DNA from: Aradus depressus
Lineage: Eukaryota > Arthropoda > Insecta > Hemiptera > Aradidae
NCBI GenBank assembly: GCA_963662175.1
Contig: OY759223.1
Span: forward strand, 20,933,460 to 20,997,459
DNA length: 64,000 nt
Direction of reading: 5' to 3'
Under the pieces are notes generated by a model. That model was given only the letters and a program-made list of their open reading frames with translations, did no database searches and was not told the origin of the DNA. Numbering within the stretch: position 1 is the first letter of the stretch; each line of letters starts with the position of its first letter. The position numbers and the translations under genes are program-made. Positions 11,601 to 21,647 of the stretch are shown here, piece after piece.

Positions 11601-12145
11601 GAAAATAACAAATAGTGCATCTGGACCTCTGAAATCAAGTACCATCGAGTGGTAATTGCGATCTAAGACCACCAGGCGATATCAATCTGCATTTATTTAT
11701 GTATGTATCTGTTATTGAAGAAAAATAAATAAATAAATGAATTTCATAACCACAACAAACTTTTCATAATAAAACTGTAAAAGGGTAGCTGTTTATATAT
11801 TGAGTTTTTTAGAAAAAAAAAAAAAAAAACTATTTTATATGCTAACTATAAAACTATTTTATTTTGTTTTTATCCATTTCTGGTTAAACTATTAAAATAG
11901 TTTTTAGCTTTCGTGTTTGTTTCTTCCATTATCCCGACATTTTCGAGTAGAGAGAAAAGTGAGGTTCTCACCTGATCAGCCTAACCTCCTCATACTTGGA
12001 CTACATGTATACACCGTTCTCTCTCATGATACAAATACATTGAAATCAGGTTTCCTTGTTGGCGACCCAATAATCAACTAGTTGCCGGTAGAGGCGCTTC
12101 GAGCGATTTGCTGACGTCTCTACTAGATGTCAGATATATTGTGAT
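11601..12145. other. no gene seen
   Basis: AT-rich sequence with homopolymer A near 11813-11829. No supported feature. Confidence 0.5.
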
Positions 12146-12415
12146 AGGACGTCAGTAGCTCAGAAGTAGCGTGCTTGCTTACTGAGCTCAAGATCGCGGA
12201 TTCGAATTCCTGCTGAGGTCCTTAGGTTCTTTATATGGGAGGTGAAAAAATTGTTGTCGCCGTCCTTCAAATGGGAAGCGATGGTCCCGAGCCTGCACGA
12301 TATTAGGTACCCGAAGAGTCGAGCTATGACCATCAGAGCGAGGGAAAAAGCGCTCTGGTAGCAGGCGATATGACCTGGTAGTATAGCCCGGGCATGAATC
12401 ACAATAACTAACTAA
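12146..12415 (+). repeat. SINE copy with AACTA-type tail
   Basis: GTCAGTAGCTCAGAAGTAGCG (A box) and GGATTCGAATTCCTGC (B box) are followed by TGGTCCCGAGCCTGCACGA and GTAGCAGGCGATATGACC, with the tail ATAACTAACTAAC. A small internal deletion shortens the middle. Confidence 0.85.
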
Positions 12416-12482
12416 CGTGATCCGAAGAAAGGGGTACTGAAAAAAAGGACTATTTTTCTATGTTATTTGGTGTTTTTTTTAG

Positions 12483-12812
12483 GTTAGTAGTTTGAGTTAG
12501 TTATTATGACTAGCACTAGCCCCCCTGGGCTTTAACTACGAGGTCATATCGCCCAATATTAGAGCGCTCTTTCGTCACTCTGGTTGACATTAGCCCGACT
12601 CTACTATGGGAGTCCTAAATTTTGCCTACACTAAATTTTTATTCAGCTAGGGTACTTGACATCGTAGAGGCTCGGGACCATCGCTTAACGACATGCTTAA
12701 GTTTATTTACCTCCCAGATAAAATAAACTAAGGGCTTCGGCCGGGTCTCGAACCCACAACCTTGAGCTCAGTAAGCAAGAACGCATACCACTGAGCTAAT
12801 AGGGCCCTCAAA
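12483..12812 (-). repeat. SINE copy, full length
   Basis: Tail complement GTTAGTTATTATGACTAGC, then the 3' domain, the middle domain (CTAAATTTTTATTCAGCTAG) and the tRNA-like head complement CTGAGCTAATAGGGCCCTC. It lies about 65 bp from the oppositely oriented copy on its left, so the two could form a large inverted repeat. Confidence 0.85.
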
Positions 12813-13129
12813 AAAGGAAGTATGGTCTCTGAGATCGAGTTTTCAAAAGATTTTCACGTTTCAATGTCCCATTCTACTGATGTGCTAACTTAGTTCTGAT
12901 TAGATTTTGACCGAAAAAAACATATTTTTTGTCCTTCACCATCCAATCTGAACCAAAATTGCTTCTTCAACAAAGTTCTGTAGGAGGCCTCCTTCAAAGA
13001 AAAAATCTCGGGACCCCAAAATGTAAATCCATCACAAGCCACTCTGGAGTTTTTTTTTTCCCCCGTCATATATAATACTAATATTCAATTAAAATATTTA
13101 GTTTTTAATATATATTAACATAATTTCAC
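12813..13129. other. no gene seen
   Basis: Unclassified AT-rich DNA. Confidence 0.45.
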
Positions 13130-13310
13130 GAAGTCGGGTCTGGTCTGTACACGATAAATCTCGATAGAATGAATATATCAACACGAAATTTTATACCTAT
13201 ATCCAGAAACCCCAAATCGGCCAAAGGGAATGAGGATCTAACACAAAAACGTTGTGATGATTAATTCGCTCTGGGGAAGCACTTAGCTGATGATTCACCC
13301 ATAATCATTG
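13130..13310 (-). repeat. DR dispersed repeat, partial
   Basis: ACGATAAATCTCGATAGAAT, ATATCAACACGAAATTTTAT and TTCGCTCTGGGGAAGCACTT follow DR order with internal deletions. Confidence 0.6.
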
Positions 13311-13410
13311 AGACCTGATGAAGGGACGAAACAACGTCCCGAAACATCAATGTGATAAAGATACTTCCGGAAGAATTTAAAAATAGTTATCTTTATTTTT
13401 ATTAAATTGA
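13311..13410 (+). repeat. Penelope-like end with hammerhead-like core
   Basis: GACCTGATGA is followed by a perfect six-base-pair hairpin (GGGACG...CGTCCC) and GAAACATCAATG. This is the CTGATGA-stem-GAAA layout of a hammerhead ribozyme core, with one extra A before the stem. A cleavage triplet was not identified with confidence. Confidence 0.4.
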
Positions 13411-13754
13411 AAAATGTGTCTGCTTATTATAAATGTATACTATAAATATTAATACTTTTTGTACTCATATATTTTAAACTATTTATTTATTCAGTTTTTA
13501 TTCATTTCATTTTACTTTTTTTAATAGTTTTGTTACTACTAATCATAAGTGTATTAGACTCAAGTAGTTATAAATCTAATTTATAAGCTATCTTAATGTA
13601 TACATTCTTATGATGTATCCTATTACCATGTTATGGTTTAATGGAAATAAAATTATTATTATTATAACGTTTAATTTTTTTATTTATTTTTTAAGTAGCA
13701 ACTCAAGCAAGTTATTTTTTTCAACATCTTAGGTACAGTTTCGTCTCTGTAAAA
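13411..13754. other. no gene seen
   Basis: AT-rich sequence with ATTATTATTATT runs and a poly-A tract (13751-13764). Confidence 0.45.
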
Positions 13755-13967
13755 AAAAAAAAAAACATTAACGCCGTAGTCAAAGTTCACGCCGTAGATT
13801 TTCCGTGAAAACGTCTTTGCTCCGTTTTTTAATTTTCTTTTCGATGCTGCCGTAGCTCTTGCATTTGCTCGGCACTAGACTTTTTTAAATTCCTTTTGAT
13901 GCGAGCTTTCCTCTGATTTGCGTTTTCTATAATTCCGCGCATATTTACGATTCATATGAGACGACAT
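13755..13967 (-). pseudogene. short basic coding remnant
   Basis: An ATG at 13967 opens a 30-codon frame rich in Arg/Lys (RKYARNYRKRK), ending in TAG at 13875. In another frame the same block continues as SAEQMQELRQHRKEN. Repeated R..R.YR-type basic helices are typical of N-terminal segments of some transposon-encoded proteins. The frame shift shows it is broken. It is not assigned to a family. Confidence 0.25.
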
Positions 13968-14384
13968 CGTTAATTTGTTTGCAATTTTCAATTTAATAGA
14001 GATTTTTACATATATTTCGGCGAATATTTTTTTTTATTGTTTCACTTTGAGTCCTAGTAGTGCTACACAAGCTCTTTACAATGACACCCGAATCAACGTC
14101 CTATCTAAATGCGTTATCACGCTACACTAATTTCTAATTTTACCCAACGCTAACTCGCAACAATCATCCGCCGGCGCCCACACTAGCCCGATAACGTCAC
14201 AGGCAAAACAAACACGTACAGGCATGCTCTATCCATTGTGACCTCAACCGTTGTTATCGCATTATTAGTCTCGTAGTTATTAGCGATTGAAATCTGACGG
14301 TATTTTGTAACACAAGAAAGTTTGACCGGCTATCACTGTGCTTAACGAGCGAATAGACGTTTTCACGACAATAAGAAAATTGCT
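13968..14384. other. no gene seen; GC-richer block
   Basis: 14085-14340 is more GC-rich than its surroundings (for example CATCCGCCGGCGCCCACACT). It could be a promoter or 5' part of the remnant to its left, but no motif proves it. Confidence 0.3.
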
Positions 14385-14910
14385 TACATATATTTCTTTA
14401 AACTGTTATGGTATTACCATATTCAATTCATGAACTTTATTTGGCAAATATAAATAAATACTATAAAATAATTTCAATGTATATTTCCTCTGCGCTGTAA
14501 GTTTAAGATAACATCCCAAAATGGATATTTCAAAAATTAAATTGCAACGGCTCTGTTAAAAATAAAAGAAAAAAAATTGTACACATGTAAATACATTCTT
14601 TAAACAGGCAAATATAAAGAAATATTTTAAAATAATTTCAATATATTTCTTCTTGTGGTCTGAGTTTAAGGCATCTTAAAACGCTTAAAGATACTCCAAA
14701 AAACATTATATTTTTTCAGCAACGTCTATGTTAAAAGTCAAAAACAAAAAATTGTATATATGTATATATATTTCTTTAAATAGTAATTTTATTACCACAT
14801 TAACTTCATGACTATTAGTTGGCAAAAATAAATAAATATTTTAAAATAATTTCAATATATCTTTTCTCCGCTCTCTGCGTTTAACACAACATTCTAAAAT
14901 TCTTGTTAAT
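14385..14910. repeat. diverged tandem repeat, about three units of roughly 200 bp
   Basis: The block TATATTTCTTTAAA...TATTACCA...AAATATAAATAAATA and then ATAATTTCAATATAT...GTTTAA recurs near 14390, 14600 and 14765 with strong divergence and indels. No open frames are present. Confidence 0.65.
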
Positions 14911-14996
14911 AATACAAATTTAAAATTTATAAACTATATAATAAAATTTTTATAGATAAAAGATATGTTGGTACATGGTAGATGTTGGTTACGTAC

Positions 14997-15096
14997 CTGT
15001 ACTGGGTGGAACAGTGGCTGGACTTGGACTTGGGACTCGGCTGGAGGAAGACGAGCTACTGGCAGTCGAGGGGTCCCTCCCGACACTACTAGCCAT
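14997..15096 (-). CDS. possible first coding exon, Ser/Pro-rich protein
   Basis: An ATG at 15096 in a strong context (AGAATGG) opens 33 codons of Ser/Pro/Thr-rich sequence (MASSVGRDPS, then SSSSSSRVPSPSPATVPP). It ends at a GTACGT donor whose first base is 14996, phase 1. GC content is well above the neighbouring DNA, and 15097-15220 could be its 5' UTR, with one short upstream ORF. The next exon should lie to the left, but none was recognised. The protein family is unknown. The plus-strand frame here (14975-15289) looks like the shadow of this composition. Confidence 0.3.
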
Positions 15097-15216
15097 TCTG
15101 CTTGAGCTCAGCCAACATGGACCAGCACCGCTCTCACAGAGGCCTGGACCAATTGATTTTCAAGTTTTCCCCGGTCCCTCACCAGTACAAATTTTGACGG
15201 CTCAGCTTCTGGTTGA

Positions 15217-15240
15217 CAAGAGGAGGGGGGGGGGGGGGGA
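15217..15240 (+). repeat. poly-G-rich tract
   Basis: A near-continuous G run (GAGGAGGGG and onward), capable of forming a quadruplex. Confidence 0.6.
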
Positions 15241-15404
15241 TGGTGAACCCTTGTTTACATATAACCTCTCTGAAAGTCTTTTGTGTTGACCCACTGTTTT
15301 ATCTACATCCAGAAATGGGGTTTGCTGCGTCATCATCAGTGGCACATTACAATAAATGTATACATATCTATACGGTTCCGAAGTCCTTACCTTTTTTTTT
15401 TCTA

Positions 15405-15447
15405 GGTTCGCTAGGTTAAGTGATGGTCCCGAGTCTGTATGATGTCA
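15405..15447 (+). repeat. SINE left part, interrupted by J1 LINE
   Basis: TTAAGTGATGGTCCCGAGTC and TGTATGATGTCA are SINE middle-domain sequence. The 17-base segment 15431-15447 is repeated at 16779-16795, where the SINE resumes. This marks the LINE's target duplication. Confidence 0.8.
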
Positions 15448-15486
15448 ATAATAATAATAATTTTTATTGTTTAAAGGGATCACCCC

Positions 15487-16250
15487 CAGTGCTGGATTAC
15501 CCAATAGGCCGGACTAGGCCATGGCCTGGGGCCCCCGTCAATGAAGAGCCCCCGTAAAAAAAGAAAATGGATTTTCGGAAAATGATTACCAAGAAAAGAT
15601 TTCAAATTGGGTTAATTTTTATTCTGACGATTTGGAAGATTTTTATCCCGAACTAAAAAAGTTTCATACTTGTTACATAATGTTAAATCGAAATTTCCAT
15701 CAAAACCCCAGTTCACTCATTCTGAACTTTACGAAATTTTGATTCGAGATAATCTTGCCACTGTTTTTCCGAACGTTGAAATTGCTCTTCGCATTTTTTT
15801 AACGCTCATGATAACAAATTGCTCTGCAGAGCGCTCTTTTTCAAAATTAAAACGAATCAAAAGCGAGCAAAGAAGCATTATGCATCAAGAACGATTAGAC
15901 ATGCTGATTTTGATGTTCATTGAATCAGATGTTCTTCGTCAAATTGATTTTGAAGACATCTTCAATGATTTTAGCGACCTCAAGTGTAGAAAGAAAGATT
16001 TTTAAAGACAAATCTTATATCAACGTTTATATTATAAATTGATATTGTTTATAACATGTTTTTGTAATTTTAGTTCTGAAAAGAATATATATTTTAACAA
16101 AAAATAAAATTTATTTCATGTTTATACCTTAGAAATAATATAAATCCATTGTTAAATGCATAAACAAACATTTTATTGCAGTTTGTAAAAAAAGGGGGGT
16201 CCCAAAAATTTTAAGGGCCTAGGGCCTCCTATTCGCTTAATCCGGCACTG
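15487..16250 (+). mobile_element. hAT element, 764 bp, with exact 8-bp target duplication
   Basis: Terminal inverted repeats begin CAGTGC(T/C)GGATTA. Subterminal sequence is rich in GGCCC on both sides. The 8-bp duplication ATCACCCC lies at 15479-15486 and 16251-16258. It is internally deleted, and only the C-terminal part of the transposase survives. The ends match those of the hAT at 47476-48063 (CAGTGCCGGATTA), so the two share a family. Confidence 0.95.
15670..16005 (+). pseudogene. hAT transposase C-terminal dimerisation region (zinc finger MYM-type 1-like)
   Basis: The 111-residue frame contains FPNVEIALRIFLTLMITNCS, AERSFSKLKRIKSEQRS and MHQERLDMLILMFIESD. This is the conserved C-terminal hAT dimerisation domain as found in zinc finger MYM-type 1-like and KRAB-transposase-like proteins of this superfamily. 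The catalytic RNase H-like part and the zinc fingers are missing, lost when the element was deleted internally. It cannot encode an active enzyme. A near-identical region is at 47678-48052 and a more distant one at 41447-41767. Confidence 0.85.
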
Positions 16251-16778
16251 ATCACCCCTATACAATGGAATCGGTGACCATTACATTTACAATATTAACA
16301 TAATAATGACACATATAAAGGAATACACATATAAAACAATAATGACACATATAAAGGAACCTTTAACAAACTAAATAAATAACATAAATAAATAAATAAA
16401 ATAAGTAATTAATAATAATAATGTAACAAAGACAGTAAATTTGGAGTGGGGATGTAGGCATTGAATATCGATATAATATGTAAGTTGAAGTACATTATTT
16501 GTTAACAATGAATGATCTAAGTTTCAAAGCGCTGATTAAATAATAAAAAATATTTGAGATATCATTTTTATTATGGGCCAGGAGTAATGTATGAAAGTTG
16601 GATCGGTCTATACTGACACTGAGGCAGGAAGTGGCTTCTAATGGGGGAGTATATCGGACAGGATATTAACAGGTGGTATACGTCTTCCAATTAATTTTTA
16701 TTGCAGATTGTACAAAGCTCCTGGGGATTATGGGTGTATACATTATTTTTGTAACTGATTTTAAGATAGTTTTTGCAA

Positions 16779-16925
16779 GAGTCTGTATGATGTCATAGAA
16801 GACCCCTACCTGTGAACAAACCTGTGTTGGGCAAAATTTCCGCTCTGTAACGAAATAGCGTTCTGGTAGTAAGCGATATGGCCTCGTAGTTAAAGCCCAG
16901 GCAGAAGTCATAATAACTAACTAAC
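16779..16925 (+). repeat. SINE right part after the LINE insertion
   Basis: Resumes with the repeated GAGTCTGTATGATGTCA and continues GACCCCTACC, GTAGTAAGCGATATGGCC and AAAGCCCAGGC, with the tail ATAACTAACTAAC. Confidence 0.8.
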
Positions 16926-17400
16926 ATACACTAAAAAGACAAGAAATAAACAGATGCTACCAATTGTCACTAAGAAAAAGATTTAAATTAATTTGAAAAT
17001 AAACCGACTAATGTTCAACTGATGTGAACTTGAACTCTGGGGTTCTGCCAAGGATTCCAGTCTTCAGCGCATGGAATCTCTTCAATCCAAAATCCTTCGT
17101 ATAATAGCCAATGCTCCTTACTCTAACAAGACCCATACTGACCTCAGCATTCCCTACGTACCGAATTAGCTAAATCCAGGTACAGAAAGTTATTTTCCTC
17201 TCTTAGTTCCCACAGTAATGCTCTAGTCCGTGCCCTTCATTCTGCCACACTTCCTCAACGTCGCCTTAAGCAGCAGGAGTCACCACTGGATGATTTCTCC
17301 CCTATTGACAATGCCATATTTTACACTTTTAGGAAAGCTTGTTGCTTATATTATTTATACAGTTGTGATACCCATTTGACTGTATTTGAACCGAAGGGAA
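16926..17400 (+). pseudogene. jockey-like LINE 3' coding fragment
   Basis: Broken frames give HTKKTRNKQML, WGSAKDSSLQRMESLQSKIL and RIIANAPYSNKTHTDLSIPY. These correspond to the thumb and C-terminal part of jockey-type reverse transcriptase (usual form LWG.A..SNI..LQ..QSK.LR.I..AP). It ends in RRLKQQ.SPLDDFSP-type sequence also seen at 42150-42260. It is frameshifted and has no catalytic palm. Confidence 0.7.
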
Positions 17401-17740
17401 GAGGGTTGAGAAGCAGGAGGAATATAATATGAATGCTAGCCCTTCAAGGGTTGATCGGATTTTCGCGATATTTCACAAATATCATTATATATAATACCTC
17501 TTTAACAGTTGACTTTTCGAAATTCATTTATAAAATAAAAATGTAGCAAAATCAAATTTCCAACATTCAATCATCTCCCTCCAAAACCAGCCGACCGTTT
17601 ACACTAATATTAAATATTTGACTTACATAGGGACTCCTAAATCCTCGAACAAAATTTTATGTCGATACATTCATTACATTGGCAGTTATTAAAGTTTTTC
17701 AATTGAGCCCCCACCCCTGACTGAAATATGACAGGTTATG
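17401..17740 (+). repeat. DR fragments
   Basis: The segment ends with ATGTCGATACATTCATTACA, then TTGGCAGTTATTAAAGTTTT and GAGCCCCCACCCC, the DR left-to-middle part. The upstream half is diverged. Confidence 0.5.
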
Positions 17741-18380
17741 ACCTCATTGAGTTTTGTTTTTAAATAAGAAATTTGTCCGATATCTAGGACTTCATTTAGA
17801 CAGACGTTTAACTTGGACAACTCATATCAGACTGAAACGCACAGACCTCAAAAGACGATTTGGACGACTGAAATCAATCATCGGACGACGATCGACATTA
17901 TCGCTTGAAAACAAACTTCACATTTACAACACTATACTAAAACCCATCTGGACTTACGGCATCGAGATATGGGGATCAGCCAAAAAATCAAACATACAAC
18001 GCCTTCAGTCATTACAATCAATCATACTGCCACATTGCCAATGCCCCATTTTACGTTTCCAACCTCACATTACATAATGACCTCAACATCCCATTTGTAC
18101 CTTCTGTTATCAAGACACGATATCAAAATTTTCACGACACACTCCATCATCACGCCAATCCACTTATTCTCCAATTATCCACGAACACTCTCCCCACAAA
18201 TCCGCCAAGACGTCTAAAGCGGGCATGGCAGAGGGACCTGCTCCAGGACTAGCCTGGACTCCTCTTCGGTCACGTACCTCAGCAGTACAGCGACACACTT
18301 GCCACAGCACATCATCACAATCACTAGTGACAAATGTTGTCGTTGTGAATATGTAAATAAATAAATAAATAAAAAAATAT
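17741..18380 (+). pseudogene. jockey-like LINE 3' end, second family member
   Basis: The frame 17754-18077 encodes KFVRYLGLHLDRRLTWTTHI, ENKLHIYNTILKPIWTYGIE and IWGSAKKSNIQRLQSLQS. This is the signature of the jockey reverse transcriptase thumb, just after the catalytic palm (VRYLG..LD.RLTW..H...K). A frameshift follows SLQS. The element ends at about 18380 in TAAATAAATAAATAAAAA. It is 5'-truncated and non-functional. Confidence 0.8.
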
Positions 18381-18700
18381 GAAATTTCATGTCGATACAT
18401 TCATAAATCGGCAGTTATTGAGATTTTTATGTTCAGTTTTCCTCCAAATCTGACTCTTCCTATCGATCGATTTGGCTGAAAAACAATAGGTGTTGTCATT
18501 AGAGGATCTTGGATTCACATATAAAATCTCGTGTCGATATCTATATTCTATCGGGAGTTATCGCGTTCACAGACACACACACACACACAGCCACACAGAC
18601 TTTTTTTTCATATTTGGAATCTAGAGGTCGGAAAACATGAAATTCCATTGAAAATTCGGCATCGAAATTTGACTGATTACGGGGAAGTGATATGTAACCT
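18381..18700 (+). repeat. DR dispersed repeat, good partial copy
   Basis: Runs in order: ATGTCGATACATTCATAAAT, CGGCAGTTATTGAG, GATTTGGCTGAAAAACAATA, TATCGGGAGTTATCGCGTTC, a short (CA)n, CATATTTGGAATCTAGAGGT, GGAAAACATGAAATTCC and TTTGACTGATTACGGGGAAG. The copy helps define DR orientation. Confidence 0.75.
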
Positions 18701-18770
18701 CTTAAATTCACCAAAAATGCCAACAGTTATTGCTTTATTCGATATTTGAACCTTCAAACTCAATATTCTA

Positions 18771-19110
18771 TTTCAGGCAGATGACCCAATATTACTGTAT
18801 AGAAGTGATTTTTTTAGAAAATATAAGAGAATACGAAACACACTTCGAATATTTCGTACACGTTCAATTTGCGATAAACCATAAAAAATGTTATTTTTTA
18901 GTTATAGTTCACTAAGCTTCAGGCAGATGAACCAATATTACTGTATAGAAGTGATTTTTTTAGAAAATATAAGAGAATACGAAACACACTTCGAATATTT
19001 CGTACACGTTCAATTTGCGATAAACCATAAAAAATGTTATTTTTTAGTTATAGTTCACTAAGCTTCAGGCAGATGAACCAATATTACTGTATAGAAGTGA
19101 TTTTTTTGAA
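18771..19110. repeat. tandem repeat, 146-bp unit, about 2.3 copies
   Basis: GGCAGATGA(C/A)CCAATATTACTG recurs at 18777, 18923 and 19069, exactly 146 bp apart, with almost no divergence. The third copy breaks off after GAAGTGATTTTTTT. This points to a recent duplication. Confidence 0.9.
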
Positions 19111-19437
19111 CTGAAAATAACAATTTATCCTTACTTTACCGGAGAGATGACAGACTAGCAGATATTTCTAAAAAATTACAGCATTTACAGAGTTTTTTTA
19201 AATATTTTTTCCAGTTAGTTTAACTCTCAACAGTTGGAAAAGCTAACTGAAGAAGTCCATTCTATGTAAGCCGATTACGGCCAGAAAATCAATACCTTTC
19301 TGTTATTTCATTTGAGATTTATGGTATATCAGGAATGATTTAGTATACTTTCACAAAGCTTCAATTATTTCACATTTTTAGTATAAATGTTGAAATAAAT
19401 TTAGCGGAGATCAGAAGCTGAAGCATTAAAGTACAAT
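19111..19437. other. no gene seen
   Basis: Unclassified AT-rich DNA. Confidence 0.45.
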
Positions 19438-19675
19438 AGAGAGCGCTGGTAGCTCAGAGATGTTCTATTGAGCTCAAGATCGCAGGTTCGAAATCTGGTC
19501 CGAGGTCCTTGAGCAAGCCGTCCTTCGGATAGTTCCGAACCTGTGCGATGTTCGGTAATTGTTAAGGACCCATACTCTAGGTGGTATTTAGGACTTCCAG
19601 AGTAGAGTCGGAAAAATGTTCTGGTAGTAGGCGATATGACCTCTAGCTAAAGCCCAGACATGAGTCAAAATCGTA
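19438..19675 (+). repeat. SINE copy, internally deleted
   Basis: GCGCTGGTAGCTCAGAGATG (A box) and GCAGGTTCGAAATCTGG (B box) are followed by a shortened middle and TAGTAGGCGATATGACCTC, then AGCCCAGACATGAGTC. Confidence 0.8.
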
Positions 19676-19679
19676 TCTT

Positions 19680-19990
19680 ATTTTTAGCAGAATCCCAATA
19701 ACTGCCGATGTAATGAACGTATCGACATGAAATTTCATATTTGAAGTCAAAACCCACTCAGGACATAACCTGTAAAATTTAACCGATAAATGCCGAAGGG
19801 AAGAGGGGTTCAGGGGAGTGTCTCATAAACCCCAATAACTGCCGATCTAATGAATTTATCGTCACAAAATGAGAATTTAAAAACCCCTATTTAAGTCAGC
19901 TATTAAATATTAGCGCAAATGGTCGACTGATTTTGGAGGGGAAGCGAAAAGTTAATTGATTAATTCGTTTTGGGGAATAATTGCCGGTGA
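19680..19990 (-). repeat. DR dispersed repeat, partial
   Basis: AATAACTGCCGATGTAATGA, CGTATCGACATGAAATTTCA, GGTCGACTGATTTTGGAGGG and GAAAAGTTAATTGATTAATT follow DR order, ending in TTCGTTTTGGGGAA. Confidence 0.7.
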
Positions 19991-20939
19991 ATCATTGACG
20001 ACTTCATTTTTGTTATAACCGATTGTAAATACGCTGTAATTATATTTATAAATACAATTACATTTAAACTTTACCTCACAAGGGATGCAATTTGCAATTA
20101 TTGTTTAAAATTACAATTATTCTTATTATTATTCTTAATTCTATTTCTTATTTGTTTCGTGGGTTCGCCAAGATTACCAACAGTTTTGAAAAACTAAGGT
20201 GACATGAGGTTGCAAAATACACAAAAAGAAACTTACCCCATGATTATTTTATTAAATATATTTGATGAAAATATTATTGATATTCATGGTTATTAGAATC
20301 CTTTTCTATACAACTATTCTAGAATACATTTGTATGTTACTTATAATCTACAGGTACCTTGCTGCGTGGCGTTGTCTGCCAACATTTCTGCTGGGCTTCG
20401 GATTTATTCAATATTCTACTGACTCTATGTTAAACTTGATATTCACTTATTTTCTTTTTTATTTAATAAAAATTGTATTGACACAATGAAACTCACATCT
20501 CAAAAATAGTTGGGTGCTCCTCCAACACATCCATCCTCCTCGAGGGTTTCTGACCAAGTTGATCCTCCCTCTACGAAGTTGACTAGCTAAATGAAGCCTA
20601 GCTCCGACACCAATCTCAATATTTTTGGATATTACAACGCAAGTAAAGAATTTAAGAAAAAATAAAATATTTCATCTGAGAGGCAAATGAAAGGTGCTAC
20701 AGCGAGTAGATATAACAGTGGAACAGATAGGTGTGGGCAGAAGGAGAAAAAAACTTGGATTACACCAGATGACGGAAGAAGAATAAATTACAAATTTTCA
20801 TAAAGGAAGGGGGCCTACCTCGCGGATGTTGCAGCTATAAAGAAAGATCCACCTAATTGCAGCTAACTTGCACACTGAATTAAAGAGATGAATAGCGATA
20901 CGGTCATATCTGCGGAACAATATTACGAAGAGGTTCTTT
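19991..20939. other. no gene seen
   Basis: AT-rich DNA. The 20262-20489 frame is hydrophobic and AT-driven, with no family signal. A somewhat GC-richer patch at 20500-20620 is unassigned. Confidence 0.45.
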
Positions 20940-21400
20940 TATATCAGACATCCTTCTTCTTCTTCTTCCTGCGGCTATGATCCTATGGCCTCCGTCACAA
21001 TCCTCCTCCATTCTTCTCGATCTAAAACCTTCTCTCTCCATCCTCCTGACTCCCCATAGAGGTCTCTCAATTCTCTGTGCTTCCGGAAACAGGTCCATAA
21101 ATCTTTCTAAGTACTCAAAGTCCCAAGTTTCACCAGTGAAAGTCACAATTAGACGGAAAATGGTTTTATAGACAATTAGCTTGGCCCTCCACGTTAATGT
21201 ACCATACTTGAGTATTCTTTGAACAGCAAATAGACATCTGTTCCCTGCAGCAAGCGTGCTCTTATTTCGTGGCTAACGTCATTATCGTGATCCAGAGCCC
21301 CAAGAAACTTAAATTCCCTGACTACTGGAAATTGGTGCTCAGAAATTACTTGAGGTGCGTCTTGCACAGGGTTTCGTGAGGTCTTCATGAACACGGTCTA
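20940..21400 (-). pseudogene. RTE-like LINE fragment
   Basis: Minus-strand translation gives FPVVREFKFLGALDHDNDVS and HEIRARLLQGTDVY (21194-21394), then LIVYKTIFRLIVTFTGETWD (about 21080-21180). These match the region after the palm in RTE-clade reverse transcriptases (V.EFKYLG......ND...EI..R...G; LYKT...P...YG.E.W). Frameshifts separate the pieces. Confidence 0.7.
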
Positions 21401-21595
21401 TCAGACATCCTGGAGGGGCGAATCTGAATTCTTCTAACACCTTCAAAGTAAAGGACATGAGACCTGCTCAGCCTCGTTACTGCACTATATTAAAAAAAAA
21501 TTACAACGCTGAGTATAATGGAAAGTTTAGAAATTAAATTGGAAAGGAAAAAAGAAGAGGTCTCTCAATTCTAGAGATGGGATAACTTATCGGCC

Positions 21596-21647
21596 GTCAT
21601 GCATTTTGTACTGCCAGTTGTGGCTCAGATGAGGAACAGGAATAATA
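21596..21647 (+). repeat. dispersed repeat fragment used as LINE target
   Basis: CTGCCAGTTGTGGCTCAGAT matches the repeat at bases 1-65 and, inverted, at 40111-40200. GGAACAGGAATAATA (21633-21647) is the left target-site duplication of J1 copy 3. Confidence 0.6.

Larger units (their letters stand above)
15448..16778 (-). mobile_element. J1 LINE copy 2, carrying a nested hAT
   Basis: After removing the hAT (15487-16250) and one 8-bp duplication, about 559 bp of the J1 3' end remain, with an AATAATAATAAT tail at the left and 5' truncation at the right. It is flanked by a 17-bp target-site duplication (15431-15447 and 16779-16795) within a SINE. The J1 C-terminal coding (minus, about 16560-16740) has substitutions and a small deletion against copy 4. 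Confidence 0.85.

Noticed and set aside
14975..15289. Plus-strand 104-residue frame rich in Leu/Gly
   Set aside because: It is antisense to the better-supported Ser/Pro-rich exon and ends in a poly-G run; no motif recognised.
20262..20489. Hydrophobic 75-residue membrane protein
   Set aside because: Composition follows AT-rich DNA; no start context, splice sites or family motif.
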